Part shown: positions 8,403-17,579 of the stretch, piece by piece
Position numbering within the stretch: position 1 is the stretch's first letter
How the letters are laid out: every line of letters starts with the position of its first letter
Assembly (NCBI RefSeq): GCF_013385635.1
Contig: NZ_JACAPR010000009.1
Coordinates: 1 to 64,000 of the forward strand
Length of the DNA stretch: 64,000 nt
Direction: 5' to 3'
From: Pseudomonas gingeri
GTDB lineage: Bacteria > Pseudomonadota > Gammaproteobacteria > Pseudomonadales > Pseudomonadaceae
Made by a program: the position numbers and the translations under genes
Notes under the pieces: model-generated
Database searches by the model: none
What the model was told of the DNA's origin: nothing
What the model saw: the letters and a program-made list of their open reading frames with translations, nothing else

Positions 8403-8933
8403 TCAGAGGTCTTTCAGGATATCCGCCATGTCATCGGCATGTTCTTCTTCCTCGGCGAGGATGTCCTCGAAGATCCGTCGCGTGGTCGGGTCCTGGTCGC
8501 CGATGAACTGGATGATCTCGCGGTAGCTGTCCACCGCGATACGCTCGGCCACCAGGTCTTCGTAGACCATTTCCTTGAGGGTCTTGCCGGCCACGTACTG
8601 GGCATGGGAATGCTGTGACAACAGGTCCGGATTGAACTCCGGCTCGCCGCCCAGTTGCACGATGCGTTCGGCCAGGCGGTCGGCGTGGGCCATTTCCTGG
8701 TTGGCGTGCTCGAGAAACTCGTCGGCGGCGACGCTGGCCTTGAGGCCGGTCGCCATGAAGTGATGGCGTTTATAGCGCAGGGTGCAGACCAGCTCGGTGG
8801 CCAGTGATTCATTGAGCAGCCGCAGGATCTCGTCGCGGTCTGCGCTGTAGCCTTCGGTGACCGCACCGTTTTCGACGTTCTTGCGGGCGCGTTCGCGAAG
8901 GGTGGTTACATCGGACAAATGCATGTCGCTCAT
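8403..8933 (-). CDS. ferritin-like / bacterioferritin-type protein
   Basis: A 176-residue four-helix ferritin-like protein, probably the counterpart of P. aeruginosa PA4880. Di-iron ligand motifs are visible: E in LNESLATELVCTLRYKRHHF, EFLEHANQEMAHADR (ExxH type), and EEEEHADDMADIL near the C-terminus. It lacks the heme Met context of classical Bfr as far as I can judge and looks more like the DNA-binding or Dps-like bacterioferritin subgroup. It likely stores iron or detoxifies peroxide in the cytoplasm. AGGAG sits 8 bases before ATG 8933. The gene stands alone between REP elements and a LysR gene. Confidence 0.82.
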   Translation of the reverse strand: MSDMHLSDVTTLRERARKNVENGAVTEGYSADRDEILRLLNESLATELVCTLRYKRHHFMATGLKASVAADEFLEHANQEMAHADRLAERIVQLGGEPEFNPDLLSQHSHAQYVAGKTLKEMVYEDLVAERIAVDSYREIIQFIGDQDPTTRRIFEDILAEEEEHADDMADILKDL

Positions 8934-9020
8934 CTCGATCTCCTGACTGATCCGGTTAGGCGCCTCGCTCTGCTGGCGAGATCGCTACCTGGTTGTGAGT
9001 CTCGGGCGACGGGAAAAGTT

Positions 9021-9965
9021 TTATCCGATTGTCTCTTCGGCGGCGAGGGGGCGGATCGGTCGATGCCCGGATGCCCGGGCCTCTTGCGCCAACCACTGGA
9101 AAAACGCCCGCACCGGCGGATGCCTTTCGCGCCCTGGCACGCAGAGAGCGCTGTAGCCGGCACCGTCGACTCGGATGTCCGGGCGATAAGCCTGCAACAA
9201 GCCGCTGGCGACGCTTTCCGAGACCAGGATCGAACTGGCCAGCACCAGGCCCTGTCCGCCAATCGCCGCTTGCAGGGCGTAATGCTCTTCATCGTATTCG
9301 CGAATGACCGGTTGCCCTTGCATCCAGCGTTCCCCCGCCAATTCGCACCAGGCTTCCCAGCCCCGGGCGTAGAGCTTGGAGTTGTGCCAGTGGACGCTGA
9401 TCAAGGTCGGCTGGTATTGCGCCGCCAGGGCCACCTGGGCCGGAGCCCCGTAGACCCTGAAGCACTCGTCGAACAGGCATTGACCGTACAGGTTCGGCCA
9501 GTCGTCGAGGCTGTAGCGGATCACCATGTCGATGCTGGCGTCCTGGTGCAGGTCGTGGACTTCGCAGTGGGTGTCGAGCCGCAGGCTGATGCTCGGGTGA
9601 CTGGCATAGAAACGCCCCAGGCGCGGCACCAGCCAGAGGGCGGCAAAAGCTGGGGTGGTGGAAATCGTCAGGCTGGTGCCGCTGCGTTGCGGGCGCAGGG
9701 TATCGACGCTCTGGGCAATCTCCAGCAGCGCGCCATGCAGGCTGCGGAACAGTCGCTCGCCCGCATCGGTCAGGCGCACCTGGCGCGGCAGGCGCTCGAA
9801 CAGCGGCACGCCGAGCCAGCCTTCCAGCGAGCGGATCTGATGGGACACGGCGGTTGGCGTCACCACCAGTTCTTCGGCGGCGGCCTTGAAACTGCGCTGG
9901 CGCGCGGCGGACTCGAAGGCGCGCAGCGCGGTGAGTGGCAGGTTGGCGAACATGTTCGGCTCCAT
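9021..9965 (-). CDS. LysR-family transcriptional regulator (GcvA-like)
   Basis: A 314-residue LysR regulator. The N-terminal winged HTH spans LTALRAFESAARQRSF and KAAAEELVVTPTAVSHQIRS, and the effector domain starts near residue 92 (TSLTISTTPAFAALWLVPRL). That entry sequence is typical of the GcvA/AmpR-like branch. It is transcribed divergently from the azoreductase gene across a 126-base gap, the usual layout for a LysR regulator and its target. The inducer is unknown. ATG 9965 is used; M5 is a possible alternative. Confidence 0.88.
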   Translation of the reverse strand: MEPNMFANLPLTALRAFESAARQRSFKAAAEELVVTPTAVSHQIRSLEGWLGVPLFERLPRQVRLTDAGERLFRSLHGALLEIAQSVDTLRPQRSGTSLTISTTPAFAALWLVPRLGRFYASHPSISLRLDTHCEVHDLHQDASIDMVIRYSLDDWPNLYGQCLFDECFRVYGAPAQVALAAQYQPTLISVHWHNSKLYARGWEAWCELAGERWMQGQPVIREYDEEHYALQAAIGGQGLVLASSILVSESVASGLLQAYRPDIRVDGAGYSALCVPGRERHPPVRAFFQWLAQEARASGHRPIRPLAAEETIG

Positions 9966-10091
9966 GGATGAATTGAACTCATCCTGAGTGACTATTGCTC
10001 ATTTGTTCCGATGACGCGTTGCCTCTAGCTTCTGTCCTGTAGGGCACGCTTATTCTGAGCGGGCCCAGGCTGTTCGGTAAAGGGGAAACAG

Positions 10092-10730
10092 ATGAGCAAG
10101 ATTCTTGTTGTCGAAGCCAGTCCACGGGGTGGGCGTTCACAGTCGCGGCGCCTGGCCGAAGTGTTTCTCAGCGCCTATGGCGAGGCGCATCCACAGGCAC
10201 GCCTGACGCGTCGCGAGACCGGGCGCGCGTTGATTCCGCCGGTCAGCGAAGCCTTTATCGCGGCGGCGTTTTATCCACAGCCCGCCGAACGCCCGCAAGT
10301 GATGCAGGTGGACCTGGCGTTCAGTGATGAACTGGTGGGCGAGTTGCTGCTCAACGATCTGTTGGTGATCGCCACGCCGATGCACAACTTCAGTATCCCC
10401 AGCGGGCTCAAGGCCTGGCTGGACCAGATCGTGCGGGCCGGGCGGACCTTCGACTTCAGCGTCGACAATGGCGTCGCCCAGTATCACCCGCGAGTGCAGG
10501 GCAAGAAGGCGTTGATCATCAGCAGTCGTGGCGGACACGGCATGGGGCCGGGAGGGCCGCTGGAGGCGATGAACCACGCCGAGCCGTTGCTGCGTACGGT
10601 GCTGGGGTTCATCGGGATCGAGGCGGTCACGGTCGTCGCCGTCGAAGGCGAAGAGTCTGGCGGGGCGTCGTTCCAGGCCGCCCTGGCTGATGCGGAGCAG
10701 CGCCTGCGGGAGCTGGCACGGAGGTTTTGA
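10092..10730 (+). CDS. azoR: FMN-dependent NADH-azoreductase / quinone reductase
   Basis: A 212-residue flavodoxin-fold oxidoreductase of the AcpD/AzoR family. It reduces quinones and azo compounds with NAD(P)H in the cytoplasm, protecting against electrophile stress. The FMN phosphate loop [12 protein letters not shown] is at about residues 10-21, the [17 protein letters not shown] motif near residue 97 contacts the isoalloxazine ring, and SSRGG near residue 140 is also conserved. It lies divergent to a LysR gene and 3 bases before an SMR exporter, suggesting an inducible detoxification pair. Pseudomonas encodes several paralogs, so the number cannot be assigned. Confidence 0.88.
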   Translation: MSKILVVEASPRGGRSQSRRLAEVFLSAYGEAHPQARLTRRETGRALIPPVSEAFIAAAFYPQPAERPQVMQVDLAFSDELVGELLLNDLLVIATPMHNFSIPSGLKAWLDQIVRAGRTFDFSVDNGVAQYHPRVQGKKALIISSRGGHGMGPGGPLEAMNHAEPLLRTVLGFIGIEAVTVVAVEGEESGGASFQAALADAEQRLRELARRF

Positions 10731-10733
10731 GGG

Positions 10734-11045
10734 ATGGCCATGCCCTGGATCCATCTGCTGATTGCCGCAGCCTTCGAAGTCACCTTTGCGCTGGGCATGA
10801 AATACGCCGAGGGTTTCACCCGGCTCTGGCCCTCGGTTGTCACCGTGCTCGCCGCGGTGGGTGGGATCTGCTTCCTGACCCTGGCGCTGCGGGCGTTGCC
10901 GGTCAGCATCGCTTATCCGATCTGGACCGCCATCGGTTCATTGGGCACCGTGCTGCTCGGCTATCTGTTGCTGGGGGAAAGCCTGACGGCGATCAAGCTG
11001 GTGTCGGTCGGCCTGATCGTGGTCGGCGTGGTGGGGTTGAAATAA
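10734..11045 (+). CDS. SMR-family small multidrug/guanidinium exporter (Gdx/SugE type)
   Basis: A 103-residue protein with four transmembrane helices, the size of a small multidrug resistance exporter. The conserved membrane Glu lies in helix 1 (IAAAFEVTFALGMKYAEGF). The GMKYAEGFTRLWPS stretch resembles the Gdx/SugE clade (GLKYTHGFSRL in E. coli) rather than EmrE, so guanidinium or quaternary ammonium export is more likely than broad drug export. It is tightly linked to azoR and probably cotranscribed with it. Confidence 0.85.
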   Translation: MAMPWIHLLIAAAFEVTFALGMKYAEGFTRLWPSVVTVLAAVGGICFLTLALRALPVSIAYPIWTAIGSLGTVLLGYLLLGESLTAIKLVSVGLIVVGVVGLK

Positions 11046-11145
11046 GCGTCGTGTCGCCGTGTTGTCATCTTCAGTGTCGATGCTTTTGCACCTGGCCGAT
11101 GCATTGCGGCTAGGCTCTATTCCTTCCCGTCATGGATGGTCGTTG

Positions 11146-12036
11146 ATGTCGCAAGAACTCGCCACGCGTTATCCGCTGGTGCTGGTGCCGGGCATGCTCG
11201 GGTTTGTCCGGCTGCTGCTGTTCCCCTACTGGTATGGCATCGTCGAGGCGTTGCGCGAGGGCGGGGCGACGGTGAGTCCGGTGCAGGTATCGCCGCTGCA
11301 TTGCAACGAGGTGCGGGGCGAGCAGTTGCTGTTGCGGATCGAGCAGATCCGCCGCGAAACCGGGGCCGACAAGGTCAACCTGATCGGTCACAGCCAGGGG
11401 GCGTTGACGGCACGTTATGCGGCGGCCAAGCGTCCGGAATGGGTGGCCTCGGTGACCTCGGTAGCCGGGCCCAACCAGGGTTCGGAACTGGCCGACCATT
11501 TCCAGCGTCACTATCCGCCGACCAGCGTGCGCGGGCGTTTACTGACCTTGGTGCTCTGTATCGTCGCGCGGATCATGGGCTGGCTGGAGACCGGCTACCG
11601 CGGGCCGAGCCTGCCGATGGACCTGGCCGCGTCCCATCAGTCGTTGACCGGCGAGGGCGTGGCACTGTTCAACCGGCAGTATCCGCAAGGCTTGCCGGAC
11701 CGTTGGGGCGGACAGGGGGCCGAGCGGGTCAATGGCGTGCGTTATTACTCCTGGTCCGGCACCTTGCAGCCGGGCATCACCGATCGTGGGCGCAATCTGT
11801 TCGACGGCACGAATCGCAGTTGCCGCCTGTTCGCCAGGACCTTTATCCGCGAAGCCGGGCAGTGCGATGGCATGGTCGGACGCTACAGCTCGCACCTGGG
11901 GACGGTGATCGGCGATGACTATCCCCTCGATCATTTCGATATCGTCAACCAGTCATTGGGCCTGGTGGGCAAGGGCGCCGCGCCGATCCGCCTGTTTGTC
12001 GAGCATGCCCGGCGCCTGAAGGCGGCGGGGTTGTAG
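11146..12036 (+). CDS. lipase/esterase of family I.1 fold without a signal peptide
   Basis: A 296-residue alpha/beta hydrolase closely related to Pseudomonas triacylglycerol lipases. The oxyanion region VLVPGMLGF is near residue 12, the nucleophile Ser83 lies in GHSQG, and by alignment to LipA the acid is Asp241 (QCDGMVGRYSSHLG) and His263 is in LDHFDIVNQS. It lacks a signal peptide at the chosen ATG. The second Cys of the LipA disulfide is replaced by Tyr (GRYSSH), and no Lif foldase gene adjoins. These points suggest a cytoplasmic or membrane-associated esterase. An in-frame extension to about 11059 exists but is not signal-like. Confidence 0.85.
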   Translation: MSQELATRYPLVLVPGMLGFVRLLLFPYWYGIVEALREGGATVSPVQVSPLHCNEVRGEQLLLRIEQIRRETGADKVNLIGHSQGALTARYAAAKRPEWVASVTSVAGPNQGSELADHFQRHYPPTSVRGRLLTLVLCIVARIMGWLETGYRGPSLPMDLAASHQSLTGEGVALFNRQYPQGLPDRWGGQGAERVNGVRYYSWSGTLQPGITDRGRNLFDGTNRSCRLFARTFIREAGQCDGMVGRYSSHLGTVIGDDYPLDHFDIVNQSLGLVGKGAAPIRLFVEHARRLKAAGL

Positions 12037-12051
12037 CGCCCCGCGAGGACA

Positions 12052-12930
12052 TCAGCGGGCCTTGCCCAGTGGTGTGGTCCAGCGCTCGGAGAGGATCACC
12101 CCACCCAGGGTCAGTGCGCCTCCCAGCAGATGGAACAGGGCCAGTTGCTCATGCAGCACCGCGGCGGCGATCAGGGCGGTGAGGATCGGCAGCAGGTTGA
12201 AAAACAGCACCGTGCGGCTCGGCCCCAGCTTGCCCACCGCGCTCATCCACATCAGCGGGGCGAGCATCGACGCCAGCAGGCAGGCGTACAGCACCAGGCC
12301 GGCGTTGTGCAGGTTTGGCCCGACCTTGGGCGAAAACCAGAACAGCGGGAACAGTACCACCACGGCCACCAGGATCTGCAGGTACAGCAACTGCAACGGC
12401 GGCAGGCGCAATTGCCACTTCTTCAGCAGGGTGCTGTAGATCGCGTAGGCCAGGGTCGCGATCAGCATCATCGCATCGCCCAGGTTCACGCCGTGGGTCA
12501 GCAAGGAACCGAGGTTGCCGGACGAGACCACCACCAGCACGCCGGCGAAGGACAGCACCGCGCCGGTCAGGGCTCCGGCGGTCAGGCGCTGGCCGAGGCT
12601 GACGATCGCCAGGGCCAGGGACATCAATGGCATCAGCGAGAGGATGATGCCCATGTTGGTCGCCGTGGTCAGGGTCGCGGCGTAGTAGGCCAGGCTCTGG
12701 TAAACCGCCATGCCGAGGACACCGAGGACAGCGATCTTGCCGACATGCGGGCGGATCGCCCCCCAGTTGGCGATGACCGGACGAAGCATGAACGGCGTGA
12801 ACAGTAGCGCGGCGAGCAGCCAGCGGTAGAAACCGATCTCGGCCGGGAATATCGAGCCGACGGCCATCTTGTTGACGACGGTATTGCCGGCCCAGATGAA
12901 AATGGCGAGCAGGGGAAACGCGTATTGCAT
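12052..12930 (-). CDS. DMT-superfamily (EamA) transporter
   Basis: A 292-residue inner-membrane protein with ten predicted helices in two EamA repeats (AIFIWAGNTVVNKMAVGSIF at the start, MLIATLAYAIYSTLLKKWQL at the start of repeat two). Members export amino acids or metabolites. It is divergent from an AraC regulator over a 98-base gap, which suggests the regulator controls it. The substrate is not evident. Confidence 0.85.
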   Translation of the reverse strand: MQYAFPLLAIFIWAGNTVVNKMAVGSIFPAEIGFYRWLLAALLFTPFMLRPVIANWGAIRPHVGKIAVLGVLGMAVYQSLAYYAATLTTATNMGIILSLMPLMSLALAIVSLGQRLTAGALTGAVLSFAGVLVVVSSGNLGSLLTHGVNLGDAMMLIATLAYAIYSTLLKKWQLRLPPLQLLYLQILVAVVVLFPLFWFSPKVGPNLHNAGLVLYACLLASMLAPLMWMSAVGKLGPSRTVLFFNLLPILTALIAAAVLHEQLALFHLLGGALTLGGVILSERWTTPLGKAR

Positions 12931-13028
12931 GGGGTGACAACCAGAGCAGTAGTGAGCGGGAATTATCCACCTGTCCGGATCAAAGCCTATACTTCGATCC
13001 GGTCAATCAGCGTCGGAATCCGGACAGC

Positions 13029-13814
13029 ATGCGCAAGATCCCCATCGAGATCCCCCGTTTCCCCGATCTGCCGGCGCCGGTGTACTTTCGTTATGCAGAA
13101 TTCGGTCCCGGCAGCCATGCCGCCTCCCATCGGCATTCCTGGGGCTCGCTCGACTACGTATCCCATGGCGTTATCCAGTACGAAGTGGCCGGCCAGCGTT
13201 TCATGTCGCCCTCGCGTTATGCCCTGTGGATTCCGCCCAACACCGAGCACAGCGCCTACAACGCCCAGGCCATCGTCTACCGCTCGGTCTACCTGGCCGA
13301 GGAGCACTGTCACGGCATGCCCGAGGTGGCGAGCACCCTGGCGATCAGCGATATCCTCAAGGCGATTCTCAGCGATTTCGCCCGCCGCGACGTGAAGATC
13401 CCCAGCGAGCCGGCCGATGTGCGGCTGGCCCAGGTGCTGGTGGACCAGTTGCACCTGGCCAAGGTCCACAGCCGCTACCTGCCGTATTCCGACGAGCCGG
13501 GATTGCTCTCGGTACTCGAAGGCCTGCAGAACGATCCGGCGGACAATCGCTCGCTGGGGCAATGGGCGGCGAGCCTGCATGTCAGCGAGCGAACCCTGGC
13601 GCGGCTGTTTGTCCGCGAACTGGGGGTGAGTTTCGGCGAGTGGCGCCAGCGTCTGCGTTTTGTCTGGTCGATCCAGGCCCTGGAAGGGCCGCGCAGTGTG
13701 CAGGAGATCGCCTTCGACATGGGCTACAGCACCGCCTCGGCCTTTATCGCCATGTTCCAGCGCCAGGCCGGTTGTTCGCCGGAGCAATACCGCCGGCAGT
13801 CGAGATCAGCCTAG
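13029..13814 (+). CDS. AraC-family regulator with cupin sensor domain
   Basis: A 261-residue AraC-type regulator. The N-terminal cupin-like domain (GSHAASHRHSWGSLDYVSHG and WIPPNTEHSAYN) would bind a ligand. The C-terminal double HTH includes LGQWAASLHVSERTLARLF and VQEIAFDMGYSTASAFIAMF. It belongs to the group that usually regulates a divergent DMT or MFS exporter, matching the neighbour at 12052-12930. A shared promoter region lies in the 98 bases between them. Confidence 0.87.
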   Translation: MRKIPIEIPRFPDLPAPVYFRYAEFGPGSHAASHRHSWGSLDYVSHGVIQYEVAGQRFMSPSRYALWIPPNTEHSAYNAQAIVYRSVYLAEEHCHGMPEVASTLAISDILKAILSDFARRDVKIPSEPADVRLAQVLVDQLHLAKVHSRYLPYSDEPGLLSVLEGLQNDPADNRSLGQWAASLHVSERTLARLFVRELGVSFGEWRQRLRFVWSIQALEGPRSVQEIAFDMGYSTASAFIAMFQRQAGCSPEQYRRQSRSA

Positions 13815-13900
13815 GGCACCTGCGGCTGGAGGTGTAACAGTGTTTGTCTACACTCCTTCAGAGGCCGTGCCCATCGGCGCGGTAACAAGGAGAAAACTCC

Positions 13901-14197
13901 ATGAAGATGCTGCGTATTCCTTTGTTGTTGGTAGGTCTGCTGCTGTGCTCCCAGGGTTTTGCCGCCACCGCCGCGCAACAGGCCCAGCAGGACAAGATGA
14001 AGTCCTGCAACGCCGATGCCACCACCAAGGCGCTCAAGGGCGATGAACGCAAGGCCTTCATGAGCAACTGCCTGAAAGCCGCCAAGCCCGCCACCCAGCA
14101 GGACAAGATGAAAACCTGCAATGCCGATGCGACCACCAAGGCGCTCAAGGGCGACGAACGCAAAGCCTTCATGAGCACCTGCCTCAAGAACAAGTAG
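13901..14197 (+). CDS. psiF: PsiF-repeat periplasmic protein
   Basis: A 98-residue protein with a signal peptide (LLLVGLLLCSQGFAA) and two nearly identical PsiF repeats, each containing CNADATTKALKGDERKAFMS and a closing NCLK or TCLK. PsiF was named in E. coli as phosphate-starvation inducible; its molecular role is unknown. Paired Cys residues in each repeat could form disulfides in the periplasm. AAGGAG precedes the ATG by 8 bases. No Pho box was identified upstream. Confidence 0.88.
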   Translation: MKMLRIPLLLVGLLLCSQGFAATAAQQAQQDKMKSCNADATTKALKGDERKAFMSNCLKAAKPATQQDKMKTCNADATTKALKGDERKAFMSTCLKNK

Positions 14198-14208
14198 CCC
14201 TGCCCGGC

Positions 14209-14238
14209 AAGGCCTCTACGCTGGCGTCTGGAGGCCTT
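14209..14238 (+). terminator. hairpin downstream of psiF
   Basis: AAGGCCTC pairs with GAGGCCTT across a 14-base loop just past the psiF stop, followed by GGTATTTTCT. It is a plausible rho-independent terminator, though the T tract is offset. Confidence 0.5.
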
Positions 14239-14389
14239 CGGGTATTTTCTGTCGGCTCGCGAAATCCCTGCACCTCATGTTGTCCCTTTGGTTATGATCT
14301 GGCGCGATAGTGGCGTTTGGTTATTACGCACCTCGGATAAGGCGATGCCCCTTCCCCGGAGCGCCCAGTGCTCAACATAGGGATGTGTC

Positions 14390-15034
14390 GTGAAGAAAGT
14401 CGTCTTGCTGCTCCTCGTCCTGTCCCTGTGTGGTTGCAGCGGCGCGCAGTTCCAGCGTTGGCTGCCGGATTTTCGCTTCCCGTCCCGGCCTGAAGACAAG
14501 CCGTTGGTGGTGGATGCCGAGCATGCGAAAGTCATCCTGCAGGTTGCCGGGGATACCTTCAATCCGGTGCAGTTCCTGGTCAGGAGCGGGAGCGATCCGC
14601 GACAGGACCTGAAACAGCTGGGAACTCTGGTCAGACCCTCGAAGTGGGACTGGCGTCGTACCCGGCACGAGTTGCAGGCCGATCCCGACCAGCGGTTTGA
14701 GGTGCGGGGCGATTCGCAGGTTGATGGCCGCAAGCCGGCACCGGGCTATATCAGTGAATACACGACGGAGCACACGTTCAATTACGCGCGGAACAAGTGG
14801 GAGCAAAAGCAGGTCGCCAACCCGACGGTGCCTACTTCCCATGGCTGCGGCCCCCTTGGCAGCACCTTTGTGCCGCAGAAGCAGAAGGTCTATCTGGTGG
14901 AGTTCAGCTTTGTCCATGACGGCGATGAGTGCCAGCAGCAGGTTTATGACGTTACCCAGGCTGGTCAGCGTATCCCGGTGACGCTGGTCGATAACTTGTT
15001 CCCCTCGTTTGCCGAGGCGTCCAAGTCCCCCTAG
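14390..15034 (+). CDS. putative lipoprotein of unknown function
   Basis: A 214-residue protein starting at GTG 14390. It opens with a lipoprotein signal, KKVVLLLLVLSLCGC, where the lipobox Cys is most likely the one before SGAQ, so it should be lipid-anchored in the envelope. The rest has no motif I recognise. Features are a WDWRRTRHELQADPD segment and two later Cys residues (SHGCGPLGS, GDECQQQV) that could pair. It is followed by an AI-2E permease gene 61 bases on; no functional link is apparent. Confidence 0.7.
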   Translation: MKKVVLLLLVLSLCGCSGAQFQRWLPDFRFPSRPEDKPLVVDAEHAKVILQVAGDTFNPVQFLVRSGSDPRQDLKQLGTLVRPSKWDWRRTRHELQADPDQRFEVRGDSQVDGRKPAPGYISEYTTEHTFNYARNKWEQKQVANPTVPTSHGCGPLGSTFVPQKQKVYLVEFSFVHDGDECQQQVYDVTQAGQRIPVTLVDNLFPSFAEASKSP

Positions 15035-15095
15035 TCCTGCCGGTGGAACGCTGGCAGACTGCCTATCCTTTAGCTGCATTTTGTTTTGAGGCTGT

Positions 15096-16106
15096 ATGTC
15101 AGCGTTTTCCCAGCGTTACGTAGTCTTGGCCAGTTTGATCATCGTTTTCGGTGGGTTGCTGCTGGTATTGCCGTTGAAGTTGCTGCCGAGCCTGCTGGCC
15201 GGCCTGCTGGTGTTCGAGCTGGTCAATATGCTCACGCCCAAGCTCGAGCACCTGATTTCCGGGCGGCGCGCGCGTTGGCTGGCGGTGGCTTTGCTGGGCA
15301 CGTTGATCGTCAGCGTGCTGAGCCTGATTTTTGCCGGCGCTATCAGCTTTTTGCTGCATGAGGCGGAAAATCCCGGGGCGTCGCTGGGCAAGTTCATGGT
15401 GGTGGTGGACAAGGCACGGGGGCAATTGCCGCCGTTTATCGATGCCTACCTGCCAGCCAGTGCCGCGGAGTTCCAGGTGGCTATCGGAGAATGGTTGAGC
15501 AAGCACCTGAGCGAGTTGCAACTGGTGGGCAAGGACGCGGCCCACATGTTCGTGACCCTGCTGATCGGCATGGTGCTGGGGGCGATCGTGGCCTTGCAGC
15601 ACGTGTCGGACGCCAGCCAGCGCAAGCCCCTCGCCGCTGCCTTGTTCGACCGCCTGCGCCTGCTGGTCCAGGCGTTTCGCAATATCGTCTTCGCGCAGAT
15701 CAAGATTTCCGCGCTCAACACCTTCTTCACCGCGATCTTCCTGGCGGTGATCCTGCCGCTCTTCGGGATCAAGCTGCCGCTGACCAAGACCCTGATCGTG
15801 CTGACTTTCCTGCTGGGGCTGTTGCCGGTGATCGGCAACCTGATGTCCAACACCCTGATCACCATCGTCGGCCTGTCGCTGTCGATCTGGGTCGCGGCGG
15901 CGGCGCTGGGCTACCTGATGTTCATCCACAAGCTGGAATACTTCCTCAACGCGCGGATCGTCGGTGGGCAGATCAGTGCCAAGTCGTGGGAGTTGCTCAT
16001 GGCAATGCTGGTGTTCGAGGCCGCGTTCGGCCTGCCGGGCGTGGTGGCGGGGCCGATCTACTATGCGTATCTCAAGAGCGAGTTGAGGCTGGCGGAGCTG
16101 GTCTGA
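15096..16106 (+). CDS. AI-2E family transporter (PerM/YdiK-like)
   Basis: A 336-residue polytopic membrane protein of the AI-2 exporter / PerM family (two N-terminal helices, a long amphipathic central region around residues 95-150, then about five helices). The PLFGIKLPLTKTLIVLTFLLG and PVIGNLMSNTLITIVGLSLS motifs are typical. Family members have been linked to autoinducer, ion or general export, and the substrate here is unknown. Confidence 0.82.
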   Translation: MSAFSQRYVVLASLIIVFGGLLLVLPLKLLPSLLAGLLVFELVNMLTPKLEHLISGRRARWLAVALLGTLIVSVLSLIFAGAISFLLHEAENPGASLGKFMVVVDKARGQLPPFIDAYLPASAAEFQVAIGEWLSKHLSELQLVGKDAAHMFVTLLIGMVLGAIVALQHVSDASQRKPLAAALFDRLRLLVQAFRNIVFAQIKISALNTFFTAIFLAVILPLFGIKLPLTKTLIVLTFLLGLLPVIGNLMSNTLITIVGLSLSIWVAAAALGYLMFIHKLEYFLNARIVGGQISAKSWELLMAMLVFEAAFGLPGVVAGPIYYAYLKSELRLAELV

Positions 16107-16139
16107 GTCCGCACTTGGGCCAGAGGCGGGAGGGGCGCC

Positions 16140-16211
16140 TGTGGGAGCGGGCTTGCCCGCGAAGCTTTTGGCGGCCTGAAGGCCCTCTTCGCGGGCAAGC
16201 CCGCTCCCACA
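16140..16211. repeat. REPIN between convergent genes
   Basis: TGTGGGAGCGGGCTTGCCCG at the left and GGGCAAGCCCGCTCCCACA at the right enclose a short spacer. It lies in the 113-base gap between the ends of the convergent AI-2E and YegD-like genes, where it could act as a bidirectional stem-loop. Confidence 0.92.
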
Positions 16212-16219
16212 CGGAGTGA

Positions 16220-17485
16220 TCAGCCGTAACGCTTGCGCGCATCGATCGCCAGGCCACTGCCGATGCTGCCGAAGATATTCCCTTCCACATGCCGCGCGTT
16301 CGGCAGCATCGCCGAGACGCTCTGGCGCAGTGCCGGAATCCCGCTCGAACCACCGGTGAAGAACACCGTGTCGACCTGTTCGACGCTCACCCCGGCATCG
16401 TCGAGCAAGCGGGTGACGCTGTTGCGAATACGTTCCAACTGATTGTCGATGGCGGACTCGAACAACGCCCGGCTCAATTCCACGCTCAGCTCCGGTTCGA
16501 TGCGGTCCAGCGGCACATGGCGGCTTTCGGCGTGGGTCAGCTGGATCTTGGTTTCTTCCACTTCCATCGCCAGCCAGTGCCCGGCGCGCTGCTCGATCAG
16601 CTTGAACAGGCGGTCGATGCCGCCGGTGTCCTCGATGTCGTAGCGCATGCTGCCCAGGGCCAGCTGGGACTTTTGCGAGTACACCGCGTTGATGGTGTGC
16701 CAGGTCGCCAGGTTCATATGGTGGCTGGTGGGCATGTAGGCGCCGCTTTTCATCCGGCTGCCATAGCCGAACAGCGGCATCACGCCCTGCAGGCTCAACT
16801 GCTTGTCGAAGTCGGTCCCGCCGACATGCACGCCGCCGGTGGCGAGGATATCGTCGTGGCGGTTATCCAGGCCACGGCGCTCCGGTGACAGGCGCACCAG
16901 CGAGAAGTCGGAGGTACCGCCGCCGATGTCGACGATCAATACCAGCTCTTCGCGCTCGATGGTCGACTCGTAGTCGAAGGCCGCCGCAATCGGTTCGTAC
17001 TGGAAGGATACCTCCTTGAAACCGATCTTCTTCGCCACCTCCACCAGGGTGTCTTCGGCTTCCTGGTCGGCGACCGGGTCCTCGTCGACGAAAAACACCG
17101 GGCGGCCCAGCACCACCTGTTCGAACTCACGACCGGCGGTCGCTTCCAGGCGGCTTTTCAGCTGGCCGATAAACAGTCCGAGCAGGTCCTTGAATGGCAG
17201 GGCGGTGCCCAGCACGCTGGTATCGTGCTTGATCAGCTTGGACCCCAGCAGGCTCTTGAGCGAGCGCATCAGGCGACCTTCGTAGCCTTCCAGGTACTCG
17301 TGCAGCGCCAGCCGGCCGTAGACCGGGCGACGTTCCTCGATATTGAAAAAGACCACCGAAGGCAGGGTGATCTTGTCGTCCTCCAGCGCGATAAGCGTTT
17401 CCATGCCAGGGCGCAGCCAGCCGACAGTGGAGTTGGACGTGCCGAAGTCGATACCGCAGGCACGGGCTGGAGATACGTTTTTCAT
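16220..17485 (-). CDS. yegD: Hsp70-family chaperone-like protein (YegD type)
   Basis: A 421-residue actin-fold ATPase of the Hsp70 superfamily. It has the phosphate-1 loop GIDFGTSNSTVGW near residue 11, phosphate-2 loop VDIGGGTSDFSLV near residue 200, and the adenosine motif FFTGGSSGIPALRQ near the C-terminus. It lacks the Hsp70 substrate-binding domain, as in E. coli YegD, so client binding by the usual route is not possible. It is divergent from cbpA-cbpM, itself a DnaJ-type pair, across 300 bases, so the chaperone genes are clustered. Confidence 0.9.
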   Translation of the reverse strand: MKNVSPARACGIDFGTSNSTVGWLRPGMETLIALEDDKITLPSVVFFNIEERRPVYGRLALHEYLEGYEGRLMRSLKSLLGSKLIKHDTSVLGTALPFKDLLGLFIGQLKSRLEATAGREFEQVVLGRPVFFVDEDPVADQEAEDTLVEVAKKIGFKEVSFQYEPIAAAFDYESTIEREELVLIVDIGGGTSDFSLVRLSPERRGLDNRHDDILATGGVHVGGTDFDKQLSLQGVMPLFGYGSRMKSGAYMPTSHHMNLATWHTINAVYSQKSQLALGSMRYDIEDTGGIDRLFKLIEQRAGHWLAMEVEETKIQLTHAESRHVPLDRIEPELSVELSRALFESAIDNQLERIRNSVTRLLDDAGVSVEQVDTVFFTGGSSGIPALRQSVSAMLPNARHVEGNIFGSIGSGLAIDARKRYG

Positions 17486-17579
17486 GTCTTTCGGGTTCCG
17501 GTTAAAAAACGGCCGCGCAGTGTATGCCAGTCGGGCGCGGAATCGAAGGCCGACTATCCGCTAAATCGTGCCTTGGCGA

